Shown in pieces: positions 46,427-54,376 of a stretch of DNA of 64,000 bases. A program made the position numbers and the translations under genes. The stretch is from Belliella pelovolcani (GTDB lineage: Bacteria > Bacteroidota > Bacteroidia > Cytophagales > Cyclobacteriaceae). Every line of letters begins with the position of its first letter. The stretch's first letter is position 1. Under the pieces are notes generated by a model. That model saw only the letters and a program-made list of their open reading frames with translations, was not told where the DNA came from and ran no database searches. The DNA lies in the NCBI RefSeq assembly GCF_900156785.1, contig NZ_FTOP01000007.1, positions 1-64,000 on the forward strand, given 5' to 3'.

Positions 46427-46958
46427 ATAGGCTTTTTTCTTGCTTCGCCCGTCAATGCTGGTATCACTGTAGAGAAACCAGTCTAAAAATTTAGATGCCT
46501 TGTTATTGGGGAAACTTTTGGATAATTCTACTATCCCATCGCTATCCAACATATCAGTTTTATACTTTTTGCCATCAGCCGCTGTTAATTTCAGTTGGGT
46601 AGTGACACTAACCAACTGATTGCTTTCTTTTTTTAATATGTATATCCGCTTTCTTACCAGTAGAACCTATAAAGTGGTATAAGCCTATGATTTCAAGCCA
46701 ATATCAATGAATATCTAATATCTATTAATATCGGATTAATCTAGGAACTAATTTAATTTGGTTAGAAGTATAATAGCGGATATACATATTTTTTAATTTG
46801 GCTTTTAGGTATTTCCAATAGTTTCTAACTTTTGTATAATCAGGTTCCTCGTTAAGCACACCAACAATATCCAGGATACTAAACCACCATTTGGCATGTT
46901 CATCATCCCAAACGGCACGTACCTCTCTGTCATCAAAAAAACGTATGGATATCTTCAT
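46427..46958 (-). pseudogene. BRO-Fic family gene remnant, interrupted by a miniature element
   Basis: The minus strand first reads ISIRFFDDREVRAVWDDEHAKWWFSILDIVGVL, a BRO-N-like domain, to KAKLK. A 152-bp element then interrupts. Beyond it the frame resumes as ESNQLVSVTTQLKLTAADGKKY and FLDWFLYSDTSIDGRSKKKAY, the region preceding a Fic domain in BRO-Fic proteins. Removing the element and one 8-bp duplication restores a continuous frame. Homology stops at about 46427, so the Fic part itself is missing. Confidence 0.75.
46637..46788. mobile_element. Miniature inverted-repeat element, copy 1
   Basis: A 152-bp element bounded by 14-bp perfect inverted repeats (TATGTATATCCGCT at left; its reverse complement at the right) and flanked by the 8-bp duplication ttttttaa (46629-46636 and 46789-46796). 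It encodes no protein. The insertion lies in the BRO-Fic remnant, in the AAATTAAAAAAAG tract. Same ends as at 37348-37481. Confidence 0.85.
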
Positions 46959-46966
46959 TTCAAGCA

Positions 46967-47140
46967 AAAATAATTTTTTTCTTTGTTTTGCTCCCGCATC
47001 AGCTGAATATTGATGCTATACAGCATCAAAGGGGGATTCTGATCCGCACCAATCACCTCTCCCACAAGTTCCTTGATCAGTCTATAATATGCTATGGTAG
47101 AATGCCAAGAGGTTCCACCGATCATACCGAGTGTCTTCAT
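46967..47140 (-). pseudogene. Truncated aspartate/glutamate racemase
   Basis: MKTLGMIGGTSWHSTIAYYRLIKELVG and MLYSINIQLMREQNKEK match the start of the Asp/Glu racemase family, but the frame breaks after about 55 residues into NYFCLK and a stop. The family is normally about 230-250 aa; the catalytic cysteines are gone. The break abuts the BRO-Fic remnant, pointing to a deletion or insertion junction near 46960. Confidence 0.7.
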
Positions 47141-47292
47141 AGAGGTGAAAGTAGTGATAATAAGAGGAGAACTTGGTGACTTTTGGTACGATCAAAATTA
47201 AATGAATTTCAACATATACAAAAATCAAAAAATAACTTATACATTAGGAGGCAAAACGAAATACATCAATTTACGAATTTCAAAATTAACAC

Positions 47293-47721
47293 ATGACAAA
47301 AATCTACTTTATCCCTGTTCTTCTACTATTGTTTTTGTTTTCATCATGTGGAGAAAAAAATGATATTAATCCAAGTCTAAAATTAAAGTATGAAATCAGC
47401 ACCAATAGTTTTTTCCTTATACCTGCTGGGAATACTCCATCTATTACTGTTTCTTACACTAACGAAAAAGGAGAAACAATTTTCGAACAAATACATTCTA
47501 ATTCAAATACTTGGAGTAAAATTATAAACGTAAGCTCCACCGATCGCCCTTTTGAATTTTCCTTTACAGCAAACGGAACAACGAGAACAGTAAATGGTAT
47601 AGTAACACTTAAGGTATATGCCAACGATAAAATCAAAGGTGAGTCACAAGTGAACATTTTTGATACACAAATCGGAATGGGTGGTTTTCAAGCTCAGACA
47701 TCAGGTTTGATAATCGATTGA
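47293..47721 (+). CDS. Small lipoprotein, hypothetical
   Basis: A 142-aa protein with a lipoprotein signal (IPVLLLLFLFSSC) and then a beta-rich body (TVSYTNEKGETIFEQIHSN) of the kind seen in small secreted Bacteroidota proteins. No family recognised. It is the last gene before the composition becomes strongly AT-rich. Confidence 0.65.
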   Translation: MTKIYFIPVLLLLFLFSSCGEKNDINPSLKLKYEISTNSFFLIPAGNTPSITVSYTNEKGETIFEQIHSNSNTWSKIINVSSTDRPFEFSFTANGTTRTVNGIVTLKVYANDKIKGESQVNIFDTQIGMGGFQAQTSGLIID

Positions 47722-47820
47722 CCTTAAATCCAATTCAACTTCATTTTATATTTTTTGGATGATAGCCCAATTTTCTTCTCCAATTTTTCATCACTTCCGC
47801 ACCTTAACGGAATATTTTCC

Positions 47821-47828
47821 TACCTTTG
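47821..47828 (+). promoter_or_regulatory. Promoter -7 box facing the prophage boundary
   Basis: TACCTTTG matches TAnnTTTG on the plus strand. The next genes to the right run on the minus strand, so the box has no gene downstream here. It may be a host promoter separated from its gene by the insertion, or chance. Confidence 0.3.
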
Positions 47829-47892
47829 TATCCCATATATTTTTTATCGCATTTTAAGCATATAAACAAGGTTTTTTGAAATAGGTGTAATA

Positions 47893-47919
47893 AAACCTGT
47901 AATATTTAAACCTGTAATA
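47893..47919. repeat. Direct repeat aaacctgtaata near the left prophage edge
   Basis: Two copies of a 12-mer at 47893-47904 and 47908-47919, 15 bp apart, with a related ggtgtaata at 47885. It lies between the last host-like gene and the first phage-like gene. Confidence 0.45.
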
Positions 47920-47931
47920 ACAACAATAAAT

Positions 47932-47963
47932 AAAAAAACCCTGCTATCATAAATAACAGGGTT
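47932..47963 (-). terminator. Terminator after the phage lipoprotein gene
   Basis: Stem aaccctg/cagggtt with a T run on the minus strand. A nearly identical hairpin follows the major tail gene at 62821-62850. Confidence 0.75.
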
Positions 47964-47983
47964 AAAACAAAAAAATTATGGAA

Positions 47984-48469
47984 TTAGATTTTAGCCTTAG
48001 CATTTAAATATACTTGATGTTTATTAAATGGATCACTAGGATCATCATAATGCTTATTAGTTTCAATACAATCTTGAATAATATGATAATAAGGTATCAA
48101 TTTTGAAAAATAATTAAATGGGTTTTGACTACCACTAAATTTAAATTCTTTATAAATACTATGATACTGTGATGTACTTAAATTATCAGGGATTAAACCA
48201 TTATTAATTTGATAATCAATTATCAATGATAAATAATAATATTCTAAATCTTTTTTTGTTTTTTGAAAATTATTCTTTTCAACCTCAATTAAGAAATTAT
48301 TAATTAAATCTACTTTATTAATAGGAATAAACATATCATTATTTTCATATAAATCAACATATGTTATATATGCTTCATTACAGTTTTCAGTTATTCTATT
48401 ATCTTCAATACAAGATTGAAAGGAAAATAAAATTAGTAATAAGAGATAGAATATTTTATAGTTTTTCAT
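47984..48469 (-). CDS. Phage-region lipoprotein, hypothetical
   Basis: A 161-aa protein with lipobox-like LLILFSFQSC (Cys20) and a mixed helical body. No family recognised. It uses AT-rich codons like its right-hand neighbours and has its own terminator. It could be a lysogeny conversion or exclusion-type surface lipoprotein, but nothing in the sequence shows this. Confidence 0.6.
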   Translation of the reverse strand: MKNYKIFYLLLLILFSFQSCIEDNRITENCNEAYITYVDLYENNDMFIPINKVDLINNFLIEVEKNNFQKTKKDLEYYYLSLIIDYQINNGLIPDNLSTSQYHSIYKEFKFSGSQNPFNYFSKLIPYYHIIQDCIETNKHYDDPSDPFNKHQVYLNAKAKI

Positions 48470-48538
48470 ATTCTGTTTTTGTTTAAATTGTTAATAATAA
48501 TCTTCTATATATTATTTTGACTTGTTTCAATCAATAGT

Positions 48539-48865
48539 TTAAAAACCAGATTCTAAAATATTTTCACTTATTAAACCAAGTATATTATTATATTTAATAT
48601 CTTGAATATAAGAGACAAATTTACAATCTTCACCTAAATGATAAACAAAATATTCATTTTGACTATTTATATGAATAGTTTTAAAAAAAATTGATTGCTT
48701 TTGCATCAATACTTTATATGTATCTTCACCAATAATATCAATAACTAATTTCATTTCATTATCAGTTAATTGATTATCTTTTGAATTAATTAAATAATCT
48801 AAGTTTTTATCACTTAATAATTTAATTTTTTTTGGTTGTTCAATATTAATAAATTTCTGTTCCAT
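48539..48865 (-). CDS. Hypothetical phage-region protein
   Basis: A 108-aa soluble protein (MEQKFINIEQPKKIKLLSDK) of no recognised family, rich in Lys, Ile and Asn. Its leader shares the 14-mer ctgtttttgtttaa with that of the downstream lipoprotein gene (48908-48921 and 48473-48486). Confidence 0.5.
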   Translation of the reverse strand: MEQKFINIEQPKKIKLLSDKNLDYLINSKDNQLTDNEMKLVIDIIGEDTYKVLMQKQSIFFKTIHINSQNEYFVYHLGEDCKFVSYIQDIKYNNILGLISENILESGF

Positions 48866-48974
48866 ACTTTTTTTTATTATTTATAATTTATTTCTTTCTT
48901 TAATAATCTGTTTTTGTTTAATATAAATACTTTACTTTTTTTTTAAATTTACTATAACACCAAAATTTTTAATA

Positions 48975-49349
48975 TTATTTTTCTATAACAGTATTATCTT
49001 GATAGGTTTTATCTATTATATCATTATACAATAAACTATATAAATCCTGCTTTTTCAATATACAATATTCACCTTTATTAGTGACTTTACTGAAGATTAT
49101 ATTTATACCTTCATTATTTAATAAATCAATCTCTTTAATCAATTTACTATAATTAACATTATTGGTTGTTGATTTACATTGTATATTGACTGGAGTACCA
49201 TCATTAAGAGTTGATGATATATCTACTTTATTATTATCTGCAAGCTTATTTATAAACCGATTTGTATAATGTTTTTTCCCTGTTATATCAGTAAGTTCAT
49301 TTGCAATTTGAACTTCATATCTATTACCCTTTTTTTTACCGTTTATCAT
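48975..49349 (-). CDS. Putative PD-(D/E)XK nuclease (Holliday junction resolvase-like)
   Basis: The 124-aa chain has the resolvase-like core: GNRYEVQIANELTDITG (Glu12 on the first helix), VDISSTLNDGT (Asp43) and VNIQCKS (Gln57, Lys59), i.e. D-x13-Q-x-K. Phage resolvases of this group often have QxK in place of ExK. It would cleave branched DNA in replication or packaging. Two 16-bp palindromes lie directly upstream (49370-49412) and likely control it. Confidence 0.65.
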   Translation of the reverse strand: MINGKKKGNRYEVQIANELTDITGKKHYTNRFINKLADNNKVDISSTLNDGTPVNIQCKSTTNNVNYSKLIKEIDLLNNEGINIIFSKVTNKGEYCILKKQDLYSLLYNDIIDKTYQDNTVIEK

Positions 49350-49369
49350 TTCTCTTTATTTTGAATTAA

Positions 49370-49412
49370 ATATAATGCATTATATAATAGTTAAGTATAT
49401 AATGCATTATAT
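49370..49412. promoter_or_regulatory. Twin palindromic operators
   Basis: Two identical 16-bp palindromes, atataatgcattatat, at 49370-49385 and 49397-49412, 27 bp centre to centre, 21 bases upstream of the nuclease-like start. Repeated operators of this sort usually bind a dimeric repressor. Confidence 0.55.
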
Positions 49413-49496
49413 ATCATACGGATACAAAAATACAACATATTATATATACCAAGCAAACAAAACTAAATATTTATTTATATAAGTAAAGTAACTTAA

Positions 49497-51149
49497 TTAA
49501 ATGAATATTAAATCAATTAACTTATTTATATATTCACTTTTATATTCTTCAGGTACTGTTATATTATACATTTTTTTGTATTTTTCAATATTTAGTTTAA
49601 TAAGTCTATTAACAGTTATAGTAGCTTCATCTTTATCTATTAACATCTTCAGGTTAATAACTTTACCTTTATGACCAAGATAGCACCTTGACATTATTTT
49701 ACAATTAAAAAAATCAATATATATATCATCTATAGATTCAAAGCAATTCACAATAAAAGAATAATCTTTTATATTCCAGAAGTTAATTATATTCGATAAT
49801 TCTTTTATTTCTTCTTTAGTAGTGTAATTTCTATTCTCAATTAACCTATCTTGTTTTATCTTCTCTATATAATTATATATTTTATTTTCTTCTGTACCAT
49901 CATTTTCTCTGTCCTGTTCAATTATTTCTTCTTTAACAGGTTCTGCATCCACTTTAATAATGGACGGCTCAGAAGGGCTTAAAATAGCTTCTATTGGATT
50001 AGATTGATTAGTATTTATTGTATATTCATCATTTACATTAATTGTTGCTGTTATACCTCTTTGATTGAATGCTTTTATTAATGCTTCTTTGATTATAGGT
50101 AAATTACTTTGATTGGTATATAATGAATCGTGAATAGTAAGCACATCAGTAGTATATTCAATTGAATCTAATGCAGAAAAAATAACATCTGCTTCTTCCT
50201 GCTGCATTGAATGTGCTAATGCTTTATAATCATTCTCTTTTAGTTTTTTGATTACACTGTATACAACAGGAAATTTACTTTCAAATAATTGATTAATTTT
50301 ATTATTTTTATTATTATCGAATATGATGATAAATACTTTATTTTTTGCAACTTTTCTATCACATTGTAACCAATGTGCAAAAGCATCATATAACTTACCA
50401 TCTTCAATTAGTTTAAAAAATCTGGAAGTATATTTATCAATTTGAATATTATTATTGATTATATACTTTTTGATTACCTCAGCCAAAAAAATCATTTGTG
50501 AATTTACAATATCAACAAAAGCAAGATTTTCATCTTTAAGTTTTAATTTTTCTCTAAGTTCTTTGGGTAAATTACAGAAATTATTATATACCCTTTTACC
50601 TTTTTGTCCTACTTTTTGAAAAGGATTATCAATTAGTTGATTGAGAAAAAGTTTATCATTTTGATTTAAATCATCTTGATTAATATGATTATACTGAAGA
50701 TTGCTCATAGCTCTATATAACCTAGATAAAGTCAAAGTATCTTTATTAACTCTAGTTATTTTACTTTGAGTCAATTTTTTTATAAATCTTGAAGAATCTG
50801 TAAAAGTATATTGTTTTATATTTGATTTATCAATTAGACTATAACCATTACTTCTTTTATTATCATCGTAATTACTATAATTACTAGATTTAATTATAAT
50901 ACCAAGATTAATAAGGTTATTGATGATTTTAGAATAATAATTAACACCAATAATATTGCTTAAAAGTTCTTTGCTTAATCTACATTCAACTTCGTGCTTA
51001 TTGATAGTTGGGTGAATATAGATTTTATTGATTAACCAAAAATATTTAGGAAGATGGTTATTAATGTGTTTTTGGCTTACACCTATTTCAAGTAATCTTT
51101 GAGTTAATTCTTCAGGTGATGCAGGGGAATAAAATTTGACATTTGACAT
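49497..51149 (-). CDS. Replication protein with family-A polymerase-like palm
   Basis: This 550-aa protein has an N-terminal winged-helix-like part (about 35-130) as in plasmid initiators. The middle contains ordered family-A polymerase motifs: FVDIVNSQMI (Asp213; motif A), RKVAKNKVFIIIFD (Arg265, Lys269/270; motif B O-helix), QQEEADVI (about 316-323) and LTIHDSLYT (His340-Asp341; motif C). The stretch from A to C is about 128 residues, shorter than in Pol I. No exonuclease domain is present. A charged linker (390-440) leads to a C-terminal helical part. The iteron region lies just upstream. This reading is from motif order only. Confidence 0.6.
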   Translation of the reverse strand: MSNVKFYSPASPEELTQRLLEIGVSQKHINNHLPKYFWLINKIYIHPTINKHEVECRLSKELLSNIIGVNYYSKIINNLINLGIIIKSSNYSNYDDNKRSNGYSLIDKSNIKQYTFTDSSRFIKKLTQSKITRVNKDTLTLSRLYRAMSNLQYNHINQDDLNQNDKLFLNQLIDNPFQKVGQKGKRVYNNFCNLPKELREKLKLKDENLAFVDIVNSQMIFLAEVIKKYIINNNIQIDKYTSRFFKLIEDGKLYDAFAHWLQCDRKVAKNKVFIIIFDNNKNNKINQLFESKFPVVYSVIKKLKENDYKALAHSMQQEEADVIFSALDSIEYTTDVLTIHDSLYTNQSNLPIIKEALIKAFNQRGITATINVNDEYTINTNQSNPIEAILSPSEPSIIKVDAEPVKEEIIEQDRENDGTEENKIYNYIEKIKQDRLIENRNYTTKEEIKELSNIINFWNIKDYSFIVNCFESIDDIYIDFFNCKIMSRCYLGHKGKVINLKMLIDKDEATITVNRLIKLNIEKYKKMYNITVPEEYKSEYINKLIDLIFI

Positions 51150-51289
51150 TGTTTTTTAGGTTTGGAATAATTTTAATTTATTTGATAATTTTTCAGTAGA
51201 TTAGAAAAGTAGTAGGTACTAGCTAAATACCTACTACTATAATTAAACATCCAAACCACTAAATGTAAATTATCAATTAAAAGTAATTA

Positions 51290-51520
51290 ATCATTTATCA
51301 ATTACTTTATTATAAATACTATTGAAAAAAGTAAAATCTAACTTTCAATGTTAATTAATTGTTAATTTTTACTATATCAGTATAATAATATTACAAATGT
51401 AATATATAGATAAATATAACACAAATATTATTATATTTATTTTACAATTATTTATATTTATTAAATACTATAATTAAATAATAATATACAGTAGAAAAAA
51501 TAATAATATGATATATATAC
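51290..51520. other. AT-rich block beside the iterons
   Basis: The sequence is almost pure A and T (tatatttattttacaattat and similar) and has no frame. Its place between the iteron-like repeats and the replication gene fits a DNA unwinding element of a replication origin. Confidence 0.5.
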
Positions 51521-51760
51521 CTTATGTGTATTGAGTTTATAATAACTGTTATATGTGTATTGAGTTTTATTATTAGGCACTAACTTTTTACTAACTGTTA
51601 TATGTGTATTGAGTTAGTATTATTTGTTATATGTGTATTGAGTTATGTGTTTAACTGTTATATGTGTACGGAACTGGAAAGTATATTTTGAGTTTCCATT
51701 TGACAAAAAAAAAGAGTATCAAATCTTGATACCCTTTAATTGTTATATGTGTACTGAGTT
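51519..51760. repeat. Six iteron-like direct repeats
   Basis: Unit (c)tgttatatgtgtattgagtt in one orientation. Copies near 51519 (partial), 51547, 51596, 51625, 51656 (end differs) and 51741 (one change). Spacings are 28, 49, 29, 31 and 85 bases. They lie between the polymerase-like gene and the 129-aa HTH gene. A probable binding array for the initiator protein. Confidence 0.8.
51708..51737 (-). terminator. Terminator after the HTH-like gene
   Basis: Stem gtatcaa/ttgatac (hairpin about 51714-51733) followed on the minus strand by a T9 run. It sits between the fifth and sixth iterons. Confidence 0.7.
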
Positions 51761-52150
51761 TTAATTAAACCACCTATTAAAAGTTTGGTAATTTAAATCA
51801 TTTTCCCTTGCATATTGTGCTTTACTCATACCAGATGATTCATATTTATCAATATGCTCTTTAATTTCACTTGGTTTATATGTTTTTCTTTTTGATGATT
51901 TTTCAAGCTTTATAGATTTTTCGTTTGACAATAAACCAATCACCTTAAATAAATCTTTAATAAGCTCCTTATCATTGATATCAATACCAACTTCTTTAAG
52001 GGCTTCTATTGCGTTTAATCTTGAATCAATAGGTTTGATCATTATACCTTTCTTTGCTGCTTCTACAGGCTCTATTTTATTGCCTTTATCATCAACAAAA
52101 TAAACACCTTCATTGATTGTTTCAATAATTTCTTTTAATAGCTTTTTCAT
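51761..52150 (-). CDS. Small protein with C-terminal helix-turn-helix
   Basis: A 129-aa protein. The final 45 residues (IKEHIDKYESSGMSKAQYARENDLNYQTFNRWFN) form a helix-turn-helix of the type seen in small terminase subunits and IS66-type accessory proteins. The N-terminal part (GVYFVDDKGNKIEPVEAAKKG) is unrecognised. Its stop abuts the last iteron. It could bind the iterons or be a regulator of the replication region; both are inference. Confidence 0.55.
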   Translation of the reverse strand: MKKLLKEIIETINEGVYFVDDKGNKIEPVEAAKKGIMIKPIDSRLNAIEALKEVGIDINDKELIKDLFKVIGLLSNEKSIKLEKSSKRKTYKPSEIKEHIDKYESSGMSKAQYARENDLNYQTFNRWFN

Positions 52151-52314
52151 AATTTATTGATTTTGATTATTTATTAATTATAAATATATACAATACTAGT
52201 ATATATTTATTTTATATTAAAAAATATTTTCATTTTTTTTTATCAAAAGTGTGATTTTTTATTTTCTCCAAGTATTTATAATTAAATTATATATTATAAA
52301 TAAATAAAAAAACT

Positions 52315-52923
52315 ATGGAATCAAAAACAATAACTCAAATGGAGATAAATGAAGCTGCAATTGCAAATTCATTTTGTTCATTATTCAAAATTAATAATTA
52401 CACAATAAATAGTGGTAATTATGATCCGATTGATCTTTATTTTCAACATAAAGAAAAATTTGCGATTGAAATAAAGTGCAGGGAAAAAAAATATAATGGT
52501 ATGCTGCTTGAAAGAGGTAAATTAATAAAGATGAAAGAACTAATTGATAAAAGATATCAAGTTAGATATATGAATTATATTGAAGATACTGATGAATTAT
52601 TTATTTACAATATCAATAAAAGGATTAAAAGAGGTGAATTACTTTTTGCAAGTTATGATGTTGAAAATTATAATTATTATAATCAAATAGAACTACCTAA
52701 TAATCAAGAAACAAAAAGAAATAAAGATAAATGGGTAAAATATTTACATTTTGATGAAAAAAATATGGGTGATTTCAAAATTGAAAACTATACTTCTATG
52801 TTATATTATAAAAAAGATTTAGTTAAAGGATATGTATATAATGGTGTAAATGTATTTGCTCATTATGAAAATATAATGAATGAAAATTATAATCAAATGC
52901 AAAACTATATTTATAATGTATAA
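52315..52923 (+). CDS. Putative PD-(D/E)XK nuclease
   Basis: A 202-aa protein. The segment YDPIDLYFQHKEKFAIEIKC fits the PD-(D/E)XK core (Asp40, Glu52-x-Lys54). Further function is not recognised; phages carry such proteins as recombination or restriction-type nucleases. It is the first of three genes on the plus strand, opposite to the rest of the phage. The next gene starts inside its last codons. Confidence 0.6.
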   Translation: MESKTITQMEINEAAIANSFCSLFKINNYTINSGNYDPIDLYFQHKEKFAIEIKCREKKYNGMLLERGKLIKMKELIDKRYQVRYMNYIEDTDELFIYNINKRIKRGELLFASYDVENYNYYNQIELPNNQETKRNKDKWVKYLHFDEKNMGDFKIENYTSMLYYKKDLVKGYVYNGVNVFAHYENIMNENYNQMQNYIYNV

Positions 52924-53125
52924 TAATAATAGAATATATAGAGTTATTGCAGGTATAATTATTTTTATCCACCTGCTTCTTATAATTGGCTCAATTATAA
53001 CAACTTATCATTTATTTGGAAAAAATTATTTTAATATAATATTTGATATTACTTACTACTTATTTTTATTCTGTATATCCACTTGGATTTTAATTTATGC
53101 AACAAGAAAAGAAAAAATACAATAA
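52916..53125 (+). CDS. Small membrane protein
   Basis: A 69-aa protein with two hydrophobic helices (VIAGIIIFIHLLLIIGSIIT; IIFDITYYLFLFCISTWIL). I use the ATG at 52916, which overlaps the stop of the nuclease-like gene. No family recognised; small two-helix phage proteins can be holin-like, which is speculative here. Confidence 0.5.
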   Translation: MYNNNRIYRVIAGIIIFIHLLLIIGSIITTYHLFGKNYFNIIFDITYYLFLFCISTWILIYATRKEKIQ

Positions 53126-53474
53126 TAAAGGATGGGGTTTTGATACTGATTTTTATCGTAAAAAAGATTGGTTGAAATTACGAAAAAAATATATAGATGA
53201 AAATCCGCTGTGTGAACTTCATTTATTGTATAATCTAATTGAATCTGCAAGTATAGTTGATCACATTGTAAGTAGAAGAATTACACAAGATTATGAGCTT
53301 GATGAAGATAATCTTCAATCCTTATGCTATGACTGCCATCAAAAAAAAACAGCCTTAGAACGCAATCTAAATACATTAGATCAATACATTGAAGAAATGA
53401 TTGAAGGTAAACTTCAATATATTACTACAGAAGAAAAAAAAGATATACTATTTAAAAAAATAAGGGGTAATTAA
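53097..53474 (+). CDS. HNH endonuclease
   Basis: A 125-aa HNH protein: WLKLRKKYIDENPLCELH, then VDHIVSRRITQDYELDEDNLQSLCYDCHQKKT. The catalytic His lies in DHI (residues 55-56), Asn72 and His81 complete the motif, and Cys77 and Cys80 bind zinc with Cys39. In phages such genes sit next to the terminase and cut DNA during packaging. It overlaps the small membrane gene by 29 bases; terminase itself is not in the window. Confidence 0.88.
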   Translation: MQQEKKKYNNKGWGFDTDFYRKKDWLKLRKKYIDENPLCELHLLYNLIESASIVDHIVSRRITQDYELDEDNLQSLCYDCHQKKTALERNLNTLDQYIEEMIEGKLQYITTEEKKDILFKKIRGN

Positions 53475-53484
53475 ACACCCCTTA
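53461..53484. terminator. Bidirectional terminator between HNH and the coiled-coil gene
   Basis: 8-bp perfect stem taaggggt/acccctta with a T tail on both sides, between convergent genes. Confidence 0.8.
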
Positions 53485-54324
53485 TTTTTCCATTAATTCT
53501 AAATATTTATTAATTATTGATATTAGTATATAATTCTGTTCATCATTTACAAAATTATTATCAAATCTGCTTAAAAATTCTTTTAAATTTTTTGTTCTTT
53601 CACCCTTAAATTGATTATTCTTAAATAAAACTTTCAATAAATCTGAATTTATATAATCTTCAAGAAAAAATGTTTTTGATTGTTGTTGATCATCATCAAT
53701 ATTATACAAATCTATCCACTCTTTTAATAAATCCTTAATATTATTAATAATAATTCTTTCATTCATTAATTGAGTTTGAACACTTTTAAATTCTTTTTTT
53801 AATTCATTTTCTGAATCTGTAATCTTATTTAATTCTAGTCTAAGAGTATTATTATCATTCCTTATTGTTTCAAATTCTTTTTCATTTAATTCAATAGTTT
53901 TCTTTAAATGAGTAATTTCATTATTTAATTCCTCAACTGTTTTTGCATTATTTTTTTTAAGATTATAATTAAATTCTGCTTCAGCAACTTTTTGTTTTTC
54001 ATCAAATTGTAATTTCAATCTATTATATAATCTTTTTTTCCTTAACAAAATTAGTTTATCAGGTAAAAATTCAACTAATAAAAAGAATCCATTAGATAAT
54101 ATTATCGTTGATATTGCCAAAACTCCAGGGTAGATAATGTTTCTATTTATATCTACAAAAGTATCATTTATACAACCTAATCTAAATAAAATATCATCAT
54201 TAGAATAAATAAAATATGCAACACCTTGCCAATTCCAAATAATCCAGAAAAAAACAAATGTAAAAAAGAATGGGTTTGATAATCTTTCTTTAAAGAATTC
54301 ATTCAAATCTTTTAACCAAGTCAT
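53482..54324 (-). CDS. Membrane and coiled-coil protein, hypothetical
   Basis: A 280-aa protein with two membrane helices near the N-terminus (FFFTFVFFWIIWNWQGVAYF; GVLAISTIILSNGFFLLVEF), a basic linker, then a coiled coil of about 80 residues (EELNNEITHLKKTIELNEKE) and a helical C-terminus. No family recognised. It follows the large tail gene on the same strand, so it may be a late gene, perhaps linked to lysis or adsorption; this is inference. Confidence 0.55.
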   Translation of the reverse strand: MTWLKDLNEFFKERLSNPFFFTFVFFWIIWNWQGVAYFIYSNDDILFRLGCINDTFVDINRNIIYPGVLAISTIILSNGFFLLVEFLPDKLILLRKKRLYNRLKLQFDEKQKVAEAEFNYNLKKNNAKTVEELNNEITHLKKTIELNEKEFETIRNDNNTLRLELNKITDSENELKKEFKSVQTQLMNERIIINNIKDLLKEWIDLYNIDDDQQQSKTFFLEDYINSDLLKVLFKNNQFKGERTKNLKEFLSRFDNNFVNDEQNYILISIINKYLELMEK

Positions 54325-54376
54325 ATATTTTATTTTTTTTTTTCAAAAATAATGAATTGGATAAAATAATGAGTTA

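Noticed and set aside
51519-51760. CRISPR array
   Set aside because: Repeats are near 20 bp with irregular spacing (28-85 bases) and AT-rich, non-unique spacers, and no cas genes are present; an iteron array fits better.
51761-52150. IS66-type transposon accessory gene
   Set aside because: The helix-turn-helix resembles such proteins, but no transposase, inverted repeats or further IS genes are nearby.
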